A stretch of DNA of 42,228 nucleotides. Origin: Pseudomonadota bacterium. Lineage in GTDB: Bacteria; Desulfobacterota; Desulfovibrionia; Desulfovibrionales; Desulfovibrionaceae. The stretch covers positions 1-42,228 of the forward strand of contig JAEYTO010000087.1 of NCBI GenBank assembly GCA_023433925.1, in the 5' to 3' direction. The position numbers and the translations under genes are program-made. Below the pieces are notes generated by a model. It saw nothing but the letters and a program-made list of their open reading frames with translations. It had not been told where the DNA came from and did not search any database. Of this stretch, positions 15,196 through 23,587 are shown piece after piece (positions within the stretch are counted from its first letter, which is position 1; each line of letters begins with the position of its first letter).

Positions 15196-17292
15196 ATGAT
15201 CCTGTCTTCCATGCTCGTCCTGCTCGGCCTGGGCCTTGTTTCGGCCCTGCTGCTCGGCGTGGCCGGCAAGTTCCTGCAAGTCAAGGAGGACCCGCGCATC
15301 GCGGAGGTCGAGGGCGTGCTGCCCGGCGCGAACTGCGGCGGCTGCGGCTATCCGGGCTGCTCCGGCGCGGCCTCGGCCGTGGTCTCGGGCAAGGCCGATT
15401 CCGGCGTGTGCGTGGTGGGCGGCCTGGAGACGGCGCAGAAGGTCGCGGCCATCATGGGCCTGACCGTGGTGGAGCGCGAGCCGCAGCTCGCCGTGCCCGA
15501 CTGCACCGGCGGCCCGCGCGCCGAAGAGGTCTTCGTCTACGAGGGCGTGGACGACTGCCGGGCGGCGGCCATGCTCTACGGCGGCTCCAAGCGCTGCCCC
15601 GAAGGCTGCCTGGGCCTGGGCTCCTGCGTGCGGGCCTGCCCCTTCGACGCCATCCACATGGGGCCGGACAACCTGCCACACGTGAACCCGGACGAGTGCC
15701 GGGCCTGCGGCAAGTGCGTGGCCGTGTGCCCGCGCGGGGTCATCACCGTGCTCGGCCTGACCCAGCGGCTCCTGCACCTCAACCAGACCAACGACTGCCT
15801 GCCGCCCTGCCGCCAGAAGTGCCCGGGCCAGATCAACATCCCGCGCTACGTCGAGCAGGTGCGCCAGGGCGACTACGAGGGCGCGGTGGCGACCATCCGC
15901 GAGCGCAACCCGCTGCTGCTGGTCTGCGGGCGCGTCTGCCCTCGCCCCTGCGAGACCGTCTGCCGCCGGGGCAACGTGGACGAGCCCGTGGGCATCAACA
16001 TGCTCAAGCGCTTCGTGGCCGACCACGAAATGCATTCGGGTACGCGCTACCCCGTGCCCGTGGCCAAGGACACGGGCCATAAGGTGGCGGTCATCGGCGG
16101 CGGACCGGCCGGGCTGTCCTGCGCCTTCTTTCTGCGCCGCCTGGGCCACGCCCCGACCATCTTCGAGGCCATGCCCGCCATGGGCGGCCAACTGCGCTAC
16201 GGCATCCCCGAGTACCGCCTGCCCAAGGCCGTGCTCGACTGGGAGATCCAGGGCATCCTGGACATGGGCGTGCAGGCGCGTCTGGGCGTCAAGTTCGGCA
16301 AGGATTTCACCCTGGACAGCCTCAAGTCAGAGGGCTTCGAGGCCTTCTTCCTGGGCCTCGGCGCCTGGGAATACTCGACCATGCGCATCGAGAACGAGAA
16401 CGCCCCCGGCGTCCTGGGCGGCATCGAGTTCCTGACCGCCCACGCCCTGGGCCGCACGCCCGGGATCGGCAGGCGCGTGGTCGTGGTCGGCGGCGGCAAC
16501 ACGGCCATGGACGCGGCGCGCACCTGCATCCGCCTGGGCGCGGAGGTCACGCTCGTCTACCGGCGCTCGCGCAAGGAGATGCCGGCCAACGTGGAGGAGG
16601 TCGACGCCGCCGAGGAGGAGGGCGTCACGTACCTGTTCCAGGCCGCGCCCACGCGCGTGGTGCTCGACGGGCAGGGCAAGGCCAAGGGTCTGGAGTGGCA
16701 GCGCATGGAGCTTGGCGAGCCCGACGCCTCGGGCCGGCGCAGGCCCGTGCCCGTGCCCGGCTCCGAGACGGTCATCGAGGCCGACCTGATCATCGCGGCC
16801 ATCGGCCAGAAGCCCGACCTGGCCTGTCTGTACGAGGAGGGCCAGGATTGCCCCCTGGAGACGACCAAGTGGAAGACCATCGTGGCCAACCCGGACACGC
16901 TCCAGACCGCGGTGCCGGGCGTGTTCACGGGCGGGGACGTGTTCACCGGCCCGGACCTGGTCATCAGCGCCGTGGGCGCCGGGCGCAAGGCCGCGCGTTC
17001 CATCCACTACATGCTCACCGAGGGCCGCATTCCGGTCTCCGAGAGGACTCAGCGCGAGCTGATCCCCTGGACGCTCTTCAAGGAGGTGCCAGGCGTGGAG
17101 ATCAAGCCGCGCGCCCGGATGCCGCACCTGTGCGAGGGCGACGAGCGCACCCGCACCTTCGCCGAGGTCGAGGGCGCGATTTCGGAGCAGGACGCGCTCA
17201 GGGAGGCCGCGCGCTGCCTGCAGTGCGGCCTGCTCTGCTACAACCGCGACTGCGAGGAAAATCCGGACGTACCGCTGGATCAGGTGCACTGA
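15196..17292 (+). CDS. rnfB: RnfB fused to a GltD/NfnL-like FAD and NAD(P)H oxidoreductase module
   Basis: A 698-aa fusion. Residues 1-200 are RnfB: a membrane anchor (about 5-27), a [4Fe-4S] motif with C47, C50, C55 and C72, and two ferredoxin clusters (CPEGCLGLGSCVRACPF from C134; CRACGKCVAVCPRG from C169). Residues 201-290 resemble the N-terminal iron-sulfur domain of glutamate synthase small subunit and NfnL (CLPPCRQKCP, CGRVCPRPCETVC). Residues 296-600 hold an FAD motif (KVAVIGGGPAGLSCAFFL) and an NAD(P)H motif (RRVVVVGGGNTAMDAARTC, from about 425). The tail has a further cysteine motif (CLQCGLLCYNRDC). Ordinary RnfB is under 350 aa. The downstream module may provide the pyridine-nucleotide site missing from RnfC. 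Confidence 0.9.
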   Translation: MILSSMLVLLGLGLVSALLLGVAGKFLQVKEDPRIAEVEGVLPGANCGGCGYPGCSGAASAVVSGKADSGVCVVGGLETAQKVAAIMGLTVVEREPQLAVPDCTGGPRAEEVFVYEGVDDCRAAAMLYGGSKRCPEGCLGLGSCVRACPFDAIHMGPDNLPHVNPDECRACGKCVAVCPRGVITVLGLTQRLLHLNQTNDCLPPCRQKCPGQINIPRYVEQVRQGDYEGAVATIRERNPLLLVCGRVCPRPCETVCRRGNVDEPVGINMLKRFVADHEMHSGTRYPVPVAKDTGHKVAVIGGGPAGLSCAFFLRRLGHAPTIFEAMPAMGGQLRYGIPEYRLPKAVLDWEIQGILDMGVQARLGVKFGKDFTLDSLKSEGFEAFFLGLGAWEYSTMRIENENAPGVLGGIEFLTAHALGRTPGIGRRVVVVGGGNTAMDAARTCIRLGAEVTLVYRRSRKEMPANVEEVDAAEEEGVTYLFQAAPTRVVLDGQGKAKGLEWQRMELGEPDASGRRRPVPVPGSETVIEADLIIAAIGQKPDLACLYEEGQDCPLETTKWKTIVANPDTLQTAVPGVFTGGDVFTGPDLVISAVGAGRKAARSIHYMLTEGRIPVSERTQRELIPWTLFKEVPGVEIKPRARMPHLCEGDERTRTFAEVEGAISEQDALREAARCLQCGLLCYNRDCEENPDVPLDQVH

Positions 17293-17309
17293 TCGGGCGT
17301 TGCGGTGAT

Positions 17310-17438
17310 AGAGCATTTTGTTTTTGAAAATGCTCTGCAAGCCATGCATCGGCATGGCTTGCCGCCGCGTAGGCGTAGGCGAAATTCATTTGCGCCGTCA
17401 ACGCCGGAGCGGGCGTCTCAGAGTCAAACTGCTTTACA
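17310..17438 (-). repeat. Dispersed repeat, family I copy 1 (two tandem hairpins)
   Basis: This unit begins 17 bases after the rnfB stop. It has AGAGCATTTT/AAAATGCTCT (17310-17336) next to GCAAGCCATGC/GCATGGCTTGC with a 4-base loop (17337-17362), then a GC-rich tail ending near GTCAAACTGCTTTACAG. Its reverse complement matches 40248-40374 along nearly the full length, including the shared 20-mer TACGCGGCGGCAAGCCATGC. The hairpins may also end the rnf transcript. Confidence 0.8.
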
Positions 17439-17501
17439 GCACTTTGCAAATGAATCGAGAGAGGGCGCCGCCCTCTCGCGGTTGATTTGCAAATCGCTCT
17501 A
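17438..17501. repeat. Palindromic repeat, family II copy 1
   Basis: The unit has TTTGCAAAT (17443-17451) and ATTTGCAAAT (17485-17494) flanking a CGAGAGAGGGC/GCCCTCTCGCG hairpin. The same hairpin occurs at 26437-26484 and 41093-41141. It directly abuts the family I copy, as it also does at 41093, so the two modules travel together. Confidence 0.65.
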
Positions 17502-18065
17502 TTTCGGAACCTCTCCATGGCGCGGCCAAGAAGGTCCGCGCGCGGCCGGCCGTTTGGCTTGGGGCTTCCTGTCCCCAAAAAGGTAGGAGCCCGGCCAAGC
17601 GAACTTGGCCGGGCTATGGTGAAGGGGCAAGTGAGGATCAGACCGTCCTCGGAAGGATGTAGGAAAGGTAGCCGCCGACAGGTATCTGCCGGATGTTCCT
17701 GTGACGACGTAAGCACACATTAGGCGATTCAATTTTTCCTCATATCAGATGTGTTCTGAATTTTTCGTCAGGCAAATGCTGATTCGCGTGTAGGAATGTG
17801 GATGACACGGATGAAGGGCTTGCCTGGCGTGTCGGCTGGACGATGCAGGCCCGGCGCGGGCTGGCGGCGGGCGGCGCGGACGCGGATTGTCCGGCGTGCG
17901 CGGGCCTGGGCCGGTCATGCAGGCAGGAAGACCGCACGGAAATCGTGCACGAGCCGGGGTATGCGTGGACTTTGGCTGCACGCAAGGACCGAGCAGGGGG
18001 ATTGCCAGCGCCGGAAGCCGCCGGCCTCGCGCACGGGCGCGCCACAGCGGCCGGGCGGACCTGCG
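17502..18065. other. Intergenic region between rnfB repeats and the cupin gene
   Basis: No gene was found. One perfect hairpin is present: GCCCGGCCAAG-CGAA-CTTGGCCGGGC (17589-17614). A T-run follows it in the minus direction, so it could weakly terminate minus-strand transcription. An AT-rich patch lies at 17728-17775. The open frames here have no family features or good start signals. Confidence 0.5.
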
Positions 18066-18668
18066 CTATGGAAGAGGATCCGGGCTTGTCAGGAGGTGCG
18101 CCTCGGGCTCGGGCAGTTCGAAGCGCCCGCGCAGGCGCGCCTCCATGGCCGAAAGCCAGGCCGTCGCGCCGGGTGACTCGGGCGCGGGGGCCCAGGGCGC
18201 GAAATCCTTGTCGCTCGTGGGATCATACGGCCCATTCTTGCACTCCAAGAGCACGGCGCCGGGAGACAGGCTGATCAGGGCATGCCAGACGCCGGGGCGT
18301 ATATCCACTGCGTAGGGGCCGTTTTGGGCGTCGAGGAGCACGAGGTCCTCGTCCCGGGCCCGGCCCTGGTCGTCGAAGAAGACGAAGCCGGCCGCGCCGC
18401 GCAGGATGATGAAGCACTCGGCCTTGGGCGGGTGCAGGTGGCGGTGGGGCCGGATGTAGCTGCCGGGCTCCACGGCGTTGAGCATCCTGTGCAGCGGGCT
18501 CGCGTCGCTTTCATGGAAGAGATGCATCTCGCGCAACCGGGGATTGGCCGCCGCGTCGGCGGACTTGCTAGCCAGCAGCTCCGGGCCGACGACCGTGAAG
18601 CGCTCGTGCGTCGAGCGCGTGGCGAGCGCCGAGATGCGCTGAAGCGTGGAGTTCGGGGAAGAGGGCAT
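18066..18668 (-). CDS. WbuC-family cupin protein
   Basis: A 200-aa protein with a cupin barrel. The metal-site pattern is YIRPHRHLHPPKAECFIIL, with H75, H77 and E84, and a later H129 in GVWHALISL. The C-terminal CKNGPYDPTSDKDFAPWAP stretch is characteristic of WbuC-like proteins. WbuC genes are often found near lipopolysaccharide gene clusters, but this one stands alone and no substrate can be assigned. No strong Shine-Dalgarno signal precedes the ATG at 18668, so expression may be low or the start may differ. Confidence 0.8.
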   Translation of the reverse strand: MPSSPNSTLQRISALATRSTHERFTVVGPELLASKSADAAANPRLREMHLFHESDASPLHRMLNAVEPGSYIRPHRHLHPPKAECFIILRGAAGFVFFDDQGRARDEDLVLLDAQNGPYAVDIRPGVWHALISLSPGAVLLECKNGPYDPTSDKDFAPWAPAPESPGATAWLSAMEARLRGRFELPEPEAHLLTSPDPLP

Positions 18669-18826
18669 TGCGCTAAGGATAGTCCCCCAGACCTCTTATG
18701 GCAATGGTTCAGGCGCCTTTCGCGGTGCGTTCCCGCAGCGTGTGATCGCGGCCGCCCCGGCTCCGGCGAGGAGGCTCGGGACGGCTGCGAGGCCGGGCAT
18801 GTCCATGCGCCATGCGGGCGGCGGCA

Positions 18827-21800
18827 TCATGTCCTGCGCATGTCCAGGGCCGGCTCGGGCTTGTCCTTGGATTTGAACCAGCGCCTGCGCTCGCCCCTGG
18901 GCTTGCCGGACCAGGCCCTGGCGCTTTCGCGCAGGGAGCACAGCACGGGCACCACCACCAGGGTCAGCATGGTGGCCACGCCCAGACCAAAGGCGACCGC
19001 CACGGCCATGGAGCCCCACCATTGGGCCGACTCGCCGCCCACGTCCCACTGGAGCTTGATGAAGTCGAAGCTCACGCCCGTGGCCATGGGCAGCAGACCC
19101 AGGAGCGTCGTGATGGCAGTGAGCATGACCGGCCGGAAGCGCGTCAGGCCCGTCTTTATGAGCGCCTCGGTGGCCTCCATGCCCTTGGCCTTGAGCTGCT
19201 CGAAGTAGTCGATGAGTATGATGGCGTTGTTGACCACCACGCCGGCCAGGCTGATGACGCCCACGCCCGTCATGATCACGCCGAAGGGCTTGCCGGTCAC
19301 GAGCAGGCCCAGAAACACGCCGATGAGCGACAGGATGACCGAGGTCAGGATGATGAACGGCACGGCCGCGGAGTTGAACTGCGTGACGAGCACGAGGAAG
19401 ATGAGGAATATCGCCGTGATAAAGGCTTTGCCCAGGAAGGCCTGAGCCTTGGCCTGCTCCTCCTGCTCGCCCGTGAACTTCCAGGTGTAGCCGCGCGGGA
19501 AGTTTACCTGGCCGAGCTTGGTCGATAGCTCGGCGATGATCTCGTTGGCCAGCCGGCCGGACACGTCGGCCGAAATGGTCACCACGCGTTTGATGTCCTT
19601 GTGGTTGATGGCCCCGTAGCCGCTGCCGATGCTCACCTGGGCCAGGCTCGTCAGGGGCACGGGCTCACCGCCCGGTCCGGGCACGGTGATGCGCCGGATG
19701 CCCTCCAGGCTGTTCACGGCCGAATCGGGGAGCTTGGCGATGATGTCGTACTCGTCCTTGCCCTCGCGGTACACGCCGACCTTGGCGCCAGCCACGGCCG
19801 TCTTCACGGCCAGGCCGACGCTTTGGGCGTCAAGGCCGAGCAGGGCCGCCTTCTCCTTGTCCACATTCACGCGGATCTCCGGCGTGCCTTCCACGAAGTC
19901 GTCCTTGAGGTCCACCAGGCCGGGCGTCTTGGCCATGATCCTGCGCGTCTGGTCCACGAGTCTGCCGAGCGTCTCGATGTCGTCGCCATAGATCTCCAGG
20001 TTCACGGGTGAGCCGCTGGGCGGACCCTCCTCGCGCTTCTCCACCAGGAATTCGGCGCCTTTCATGGTCTTGGTGATGCGCTCGCGCAGTTCCTTGATGA
20101 CGTCGAAGGTGTTGCGCTCGCGGTCGGCGAGCTCGATGAAGTCGATGGCCACCTCGCTCTTGTGCGTGCCGTGGGTGGCGTTGCCGGTGGTGGCGATGAC
20201 GCTTTTGACGTCCTTGTACTTCCCGTCGGCGACGATGGCCTCGACTTGGCGCACGAGGCGGTCCGAGGCGGCCAGGTTGGTGCCCACGGGCGCATCGATG
20301 GTCACCGTGGCCTGCTTGGGCTCCACGTCCGGGAAGAACTCCACGCCCTTGCCGAACATGACGAAGGCGGCCACGGACACGATGAACGTGGCGAAGGAGA
20401 ACACGATCACCATGGCCCGGTGATGCAGGCTCCAGCGCAGGATGGCGCGGTAAGCCCGCATGGCGCGGCCCAGGCGCGCCTCGTCGATCTCGTCGGGATG
20501 CCGGTCGCCCTCCTTGGTGGTCTGGTAGCGGTAGGAGAGCACCGGGTTGATGACCAGGGCCACGAAGAGCGAGGCCGTGAGCGCGATGATGACGGTCTTG
20601 GGCAGGAAGCTCATGAACTCGCCCATGATGCCGGGCCAGAAGAGCATGGGGATGAAGGCCGCCACCGTGGTCAGGGTCGCGGTGATGACCGGCCAGGCCA
20701 CCTCGTCCACGGCGACGAGCGCGGCCTCGGTCCTGGTCAGGCCCTCCTGCATGTGGCGATAGATGTTCTCCACGATGACGATGCCGTTGTCCACGAGCAT
20801 GCCCAGGGCGAGCATCAGGGAGAACAGCACGACCATGTTCAGGGTTATGCCGAAGGCTTGCAGCAGGGCGAAGGTGATGAGCATGGAGAACGGGATGGAC
20901 AGGGCCACGAAGACCGCCGAGCGCCCGCCGATGAAGATGAGCACGACCGCGAGCACGAGGATGAGGCCCGTGAGGATGTTGTTCTCCAGGTCGTGGACCA
21001 TGAAGCGGATGTCGCGGGCCATGTCGCCGGTGGTGTCGATGACGAGCGAAGGCGGCAGCTCGTGGCGCATGTCCGCGATGATGCGGTGCGCCTCGTCGAC
21101 GATGGCGATGATGTTCTCGCCGCTGCGCTTCTTGATGGCGATGGTCACGGCGTCCTGGCCGTTGAAGCGGTTGATGGTCGTGGGATCCTTGTGGCTGTCT
21201 TCGATGCGCGCCACGTCCCGCAGGTAGATGGGCCGGCCGTCCTTGACGAAGGCCACGATGGAGTTGATCTCGGCCGGATGCTTGAAATCCTCGGGCACGC
21301 GCACGAGGTACTTGGCGTCGCCGATGTCCACCGACCCGCCGGGCATGTTCACGTTGTTCCCGCTGACGGCGGCGAGCATGCTCGTCACGGGCACGCGCAG
21401 GCCTTGCAGGCGGTCCAGGTCGAACTCCACATGGATCTCGCGGTCCAGGCCGCCGAGGATCTCGGCGTCGAGCACGCCGGGAATGGCCTCGAAGCGGTCC
21501 TCGAACTGCTCGGCAAAGGTCTTGAGCCGCTTGAGGCTGAAGGGGCCGGACAGGACCACGCGGATGATGGGGAAATCGGAGAAGTTCATCTCCGTGATCT
21601 GCGGGTCGTCATCCAGGTCGCCGGGCAGGTCTCCCTTGGCCTGGTCGACCTTGTCGCGCACCTTTTGCAGCGCGTCGTCGATATCAACGGATGGCGCGAA
21701 TTCGAGGACGATGGAGGACAGCCCGTCGCCTGACGTGGAAGTGATCTCCTCCAGGCCGTCGAGCCCCTTGAGCTTGCGCTCGATGGGAATGGTCACGAGC

Positions 21801-21982
21801 TTCTCCATGTCCACCGGGGCCACGCCCTCGTACGTGGTGGTCACGAAGATATACGGGATGTTGATGTCCGGGTCGGACTCGCGGGGCAGGGAGAAATAGG
21901 CCGAGAACCCTCCCAGGACGATGATCACGATCAATACGAAGACCGTGACGTGGCGCTTGAGCGCCAGTTGGTTGATGATCAT
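18827..21982 (-). CDS. RND-family efflux pump, inner-membrane transporter
   Basis: A 1051-aa AcrB-like protein: an N-terminal helix, a large periplasmic domain, a block of helices near 335-490, a second periplasmic domain, and helices to the end. The proton-relay region in helix 4 reads GMLVDNGIVIVENI, so D398 is kept but the second Asp of AcrB is N399. The helix-10 position of the AcrB Lys reads GVVVNNAIILIDY, so the Lys is replaced. This pattern occurs in an environmental subgroup of RND pumps and implies an altered relay. The ATG overlaps the stop of the membrane-fusion gene (ATGA), so the two are coupled. No outer-membrane channel gene lies nearby; substrate unknown. Confidence 0.92.
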   Translation of the reverse strand: MIINQLALKRHVTVFVLIVIIVLGGFSAYFSLPRESDPDINIPYIFVTTTYEGVAPVDMEKLVTIPIERKLKGLDGLEEITSTSGDGLSSIVLEFAPSVDIDDALQKVRDKVDQAKGDLPGDLDDDPQITEMNFSDFPIIRVVLSGPFSLKRLKTFAEQFEDRFEAIPGVLDAEILGGLDREIHVEFDLDRLQGLRVPVTSMLAAVSGNNVNMPGGSVDIGDAKYLVRVPEDFKHPAEINSIVAFVKDGRPIYLRDVARIEDSHKDPTTINRFNGQDAVTIAIKKRSGENIIAIVDEAHRIIADMRHELPPSLVIDTTGDMARDIRFMVHDLENNILTGLILVLAVVLIFIGGRSAVFVALSIPFSMLITFALLQAFGITLNMVVLFSLMLALGMLVDNGIVIVENIYRHMQEGLTRTEAALVAVDEVAWPVITATLTTVAAFIPMLFWPGIMGEFMSFLPKTVIIALTASLFVALVINPVLSYRYQTTKEGDRHPDEIDEARLGRAMRAYRAILRWSLHHRAMVIVFSFATFIVSVAAFVMFGKGVEFFPDVEPKQATVTIDAPVGTNLAASDRLVRQVEAIVADGKYKDVKSVIATTGNATHGTHKSEVAIDFIELADRERNTFDVIKELRERITKTMKGAEFLVEKREEGPPSGSPVNLEIYGDDIETLGRLVDQTRRIMAKTPGLVDLKDDFVEGTPEIRVNVDKEKAALLGLDAQSVGLAVKTAVAGAKVGVYREGKDEYDIIAKLPDSAVNSLEGIRRITVPGPGGEPVPLTSLAQVSIGSGYGAINHKDIKRVVTISADVSGRLANEIIAELSTKLGQVNFPRGYTWKFTGEQEEQAKAQAFLGKAFITAIFLIFLVLVTQFNSAAVPFIILTSVILSLIGVFLGLLVTGKPFGVIMTGVGVISLAGVVVNNAIILIDYFEQLKAKGMEATEALIKTGLTRFRPVMLTAITTLLGLLPMATGVSFDFIKLQWDVGGESAQWWGSMAVAVAFGLGVATMLTLVVVPVLCSLRESARAWSGKPRGERRRWFKSKDKPEPALDMRRT

Positions 21983-23082
21983 CTCACGACCACCTTCATG
22001 CCTTCCTCGACCATGTTCTGGCCGCTGACGATGAGGTGCTCGCCGGCCTTGAGGCCCTCGACGACCTGGATGCGCTCGGCCTCGATGACGCCCAGGCGCA
22101 CGATATGGGCCTTGGCCACGCCGTTCTCCTCGACGTAGACCAGGCGTTCGCCGCCCTTGTCCTGCAGGGCGAACAGAGGCACGGCCAGGGCGTCGGGGAT
22201 GATGCGGCGCAGGAGCTGGGCGCGGGCGATCATGCCGGGCCGGATGCGGCCATCCTTGTTGGCCACGCTTACCTTGGCCCGGAAGGTTCGCGTGCTAGGG
22301 TTGGCCTTGTAGGCCAGGAAAATCACCTCGCCGTCCCAGGCCTGGCCGGGATAGGCGTCCACGCTGACGAGCACGGGCTGGCCCTTGGACAGGTGGCGCA
22401 CATCCAGCTCGGGCACGCCCAGGACGACATCGATGCTGTCGGTGTTGACCACCTCGGCCACGGGCTGGCCCTGCCCCACGAACTCGCCGGGATCGACGTG
22501 CAGCTTGTTGAGCACGCCCTCGATGGGCGAGCGGACCATGCCTTGGCTGTAGGCGACCTGGGCCTCGTCAAGGCTGGCGTTGGCCAGGCGCAGCTCGGTC
22601 TCGGTCCTGTCCAGCTCCTCGCGGCTGATGAAGCTTTGCTCGTAAAGCTGCCGCCGGCGCTCGTACTGCTCGCCGGCAAGCTTGTGGGAGGCCTGGGCCT
22701 TGCGCAGGGCGGCGTCCAGGGCGGACCGGTCGATCTTGGCGATGACCTCGCCCTTGCCCACGCGCTGGCCTTCCCTGGGCCCGACCCACTCCACGCGGCC
22801 GCCGCGCTCGGCCGAGAGGACCACGTCGCCGCTGGCCTCGGTGTCGCCGGGCAGGATCAGGATATCGCGCATGACCGTGGGCTCGACCGTGACCACGCCC
22901 ACGGGCATGGGGGCGGGCTCGGTCACGGTTGCCGCGGGCGCGTCGGCCCCGACGCTTCCTCCGCAGCCCGGCAGGGCCAGGGCCGGCAGGGCGAGCAGGA
23001 TCAGCCCCATCACGAGCCGTCGACAAGCCAGGATCAGGCCGACCGACGCGCCGGCGGCGGGTCTAAATGCGCGCTTGCTCAT
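21979..23082 (-). CDS. RND pump membrane-fusion (periplasmic adaptor) lipoprotein
   Basis: A 367-aa HlyD/AcrA-type adaptor. The N-terminus has a signal peptide ending in a lipobox-like ALPGC, so it is probably a lipoprotein. Next come a barrel-sandwich half (GGRVEWVGPREGQRVGKGEVIAKID), a helical hairpin (about 120-180) and a second lipoyl half (VRSPIEGVLNKLHVDPGEFVGQGQPV), then beta-barrel and membrane-proximal regions. The ATG at 23082 is chosen over an upstream in-frame start because GGAGA lies about 6 bases before it and the signal peptide then starts correctly. It overlaps the pump gene by 4 bases. Confidence 0.92.
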   Translation of the reverse strand: MSKRAFRPAAGASVGLILACRRLVMGLILLALPALALPGCGGSVGADAPAATVTEPAPMPVGVVTVEPTVMRDILILPGDTEASGDVVLSAERGGRVEWVGPREGQRVGKGEVIAKIDRSALDAALRKAQASHKLAGEQYERRRQLYEQSFISREELDRTETELRLANASLDEAQVAYSQGMVRSPIEGVLNKLHVDPGEFVGQGQPVAEVVNTDSIDVVLGVPELDVRHLSKGQPVLVSVDAYPGQAWDGEVIFLAYKANPSTRTFRAKVSVANKDGRIRPGMIARAQLLRRIIPDALAVPLFALQDKGGERLVYVEENGVAKAHIVRLGVIEAERIQVVEGLKAGEHLIVSGQNMVEEGMKVVVR

Positions 23083-23149
23083 ATTCGTCTCCAGTGGTGA
23101 ACACGCCCCTGTTGGGGCACGGGTTGAAGCTCGTGGAGCCTCAGAGTAT

Positions 23150-23228
23150 CCAAAAGCCGCCTTGTCGGAAGCGGCCTCGGTGGCTGGGGCCTGTGGGAAG
23201 GCCAAGCCCTTCCCGGTTCAAATGCGAA
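23150..23228. repeat. Dispersed palindromic repeat, family III copy 2
   Basis: This copy resembles 35233-35349: AAGCCGCCTTGTCGGAAGCGG, then GGGAAGG/CCCTTCCC as a stem and GGTTCAAATGCGA. One edge overlaps the stop codon of the broken receiver gene (23218-23220), and the unit lies between that gene and the adaptor gene. Confidence 0.55.
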
Positions 23229-23587
23229 CCATGCCAGGTTGGCCTGCCTTGACGCGCGGCAGGGCATCGGGATGGATGGGCTTGGTCAGGCGCCCGTCGA
23301 TGCCGAGTTCGCGCGCCAGGCGCACCAGCGCGGAGTCCGCGGGCGCTGCCATGAGCGCGATGGTCGCGGCCGGGCATGACTCCATGATCCCTCGCAGGGG
23401 GCTCAAGGCCGTCGCGCAGGAGGGCCGTGCCGATGATCAGCGCGTCAAGGCTGAACGAGTCCAGGAGCGAGGCGAGCCCGTCGAAGCCCGGCCTGGTCGG
23501 CACGAGCATGCCGCGCAGCCGGAGCTTGCGGGCCGCCAAGGTCTGAAAGATCGGCTCCGGGTCGAGCGCAAGGACGGACGTGGGCAT
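23218..23587 (-). pseudogene. Degenerate response-regulator receiver gene, frameshifted
   Basis: Two frames together make a receiver-like protein of about 120 aa. The first runs MPTSVLALDPEPIFQTLAAR ... DALIIGTALLRDGLEP; the second continues LRGIMESCPAATIALM ... LGIDGRLTKPIHPDALP. They join if one C is removed from the CCCCC run at about 23399-23403, so a single-base insertion or a sequencing error breaks the gene. Where a phosphorylated Asp is expected the sequence is DALIIGT, so the site is already lost, while the C-terminal Lys (LTKP) remains. The ATG at 23587 has AAGGAGAG upstream. It may be a non-phosphorylated pseudo-receiver if the shift is not real. Confidence 0.7.

Noticed and set aside
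17796..18315. Several overlapping plus-strand frames between rnfB and the RND pump genes
   Set aside because: Arg/Ala/Gly-rich in all three frames, lacking start signals and partly antisense to the cupin gene.
20162..21733. 523-codon plus-strand frame opposite the RND pump
   Set aside because: Shadow of the pump gene, with repetitive His/Asp/Gly composition.
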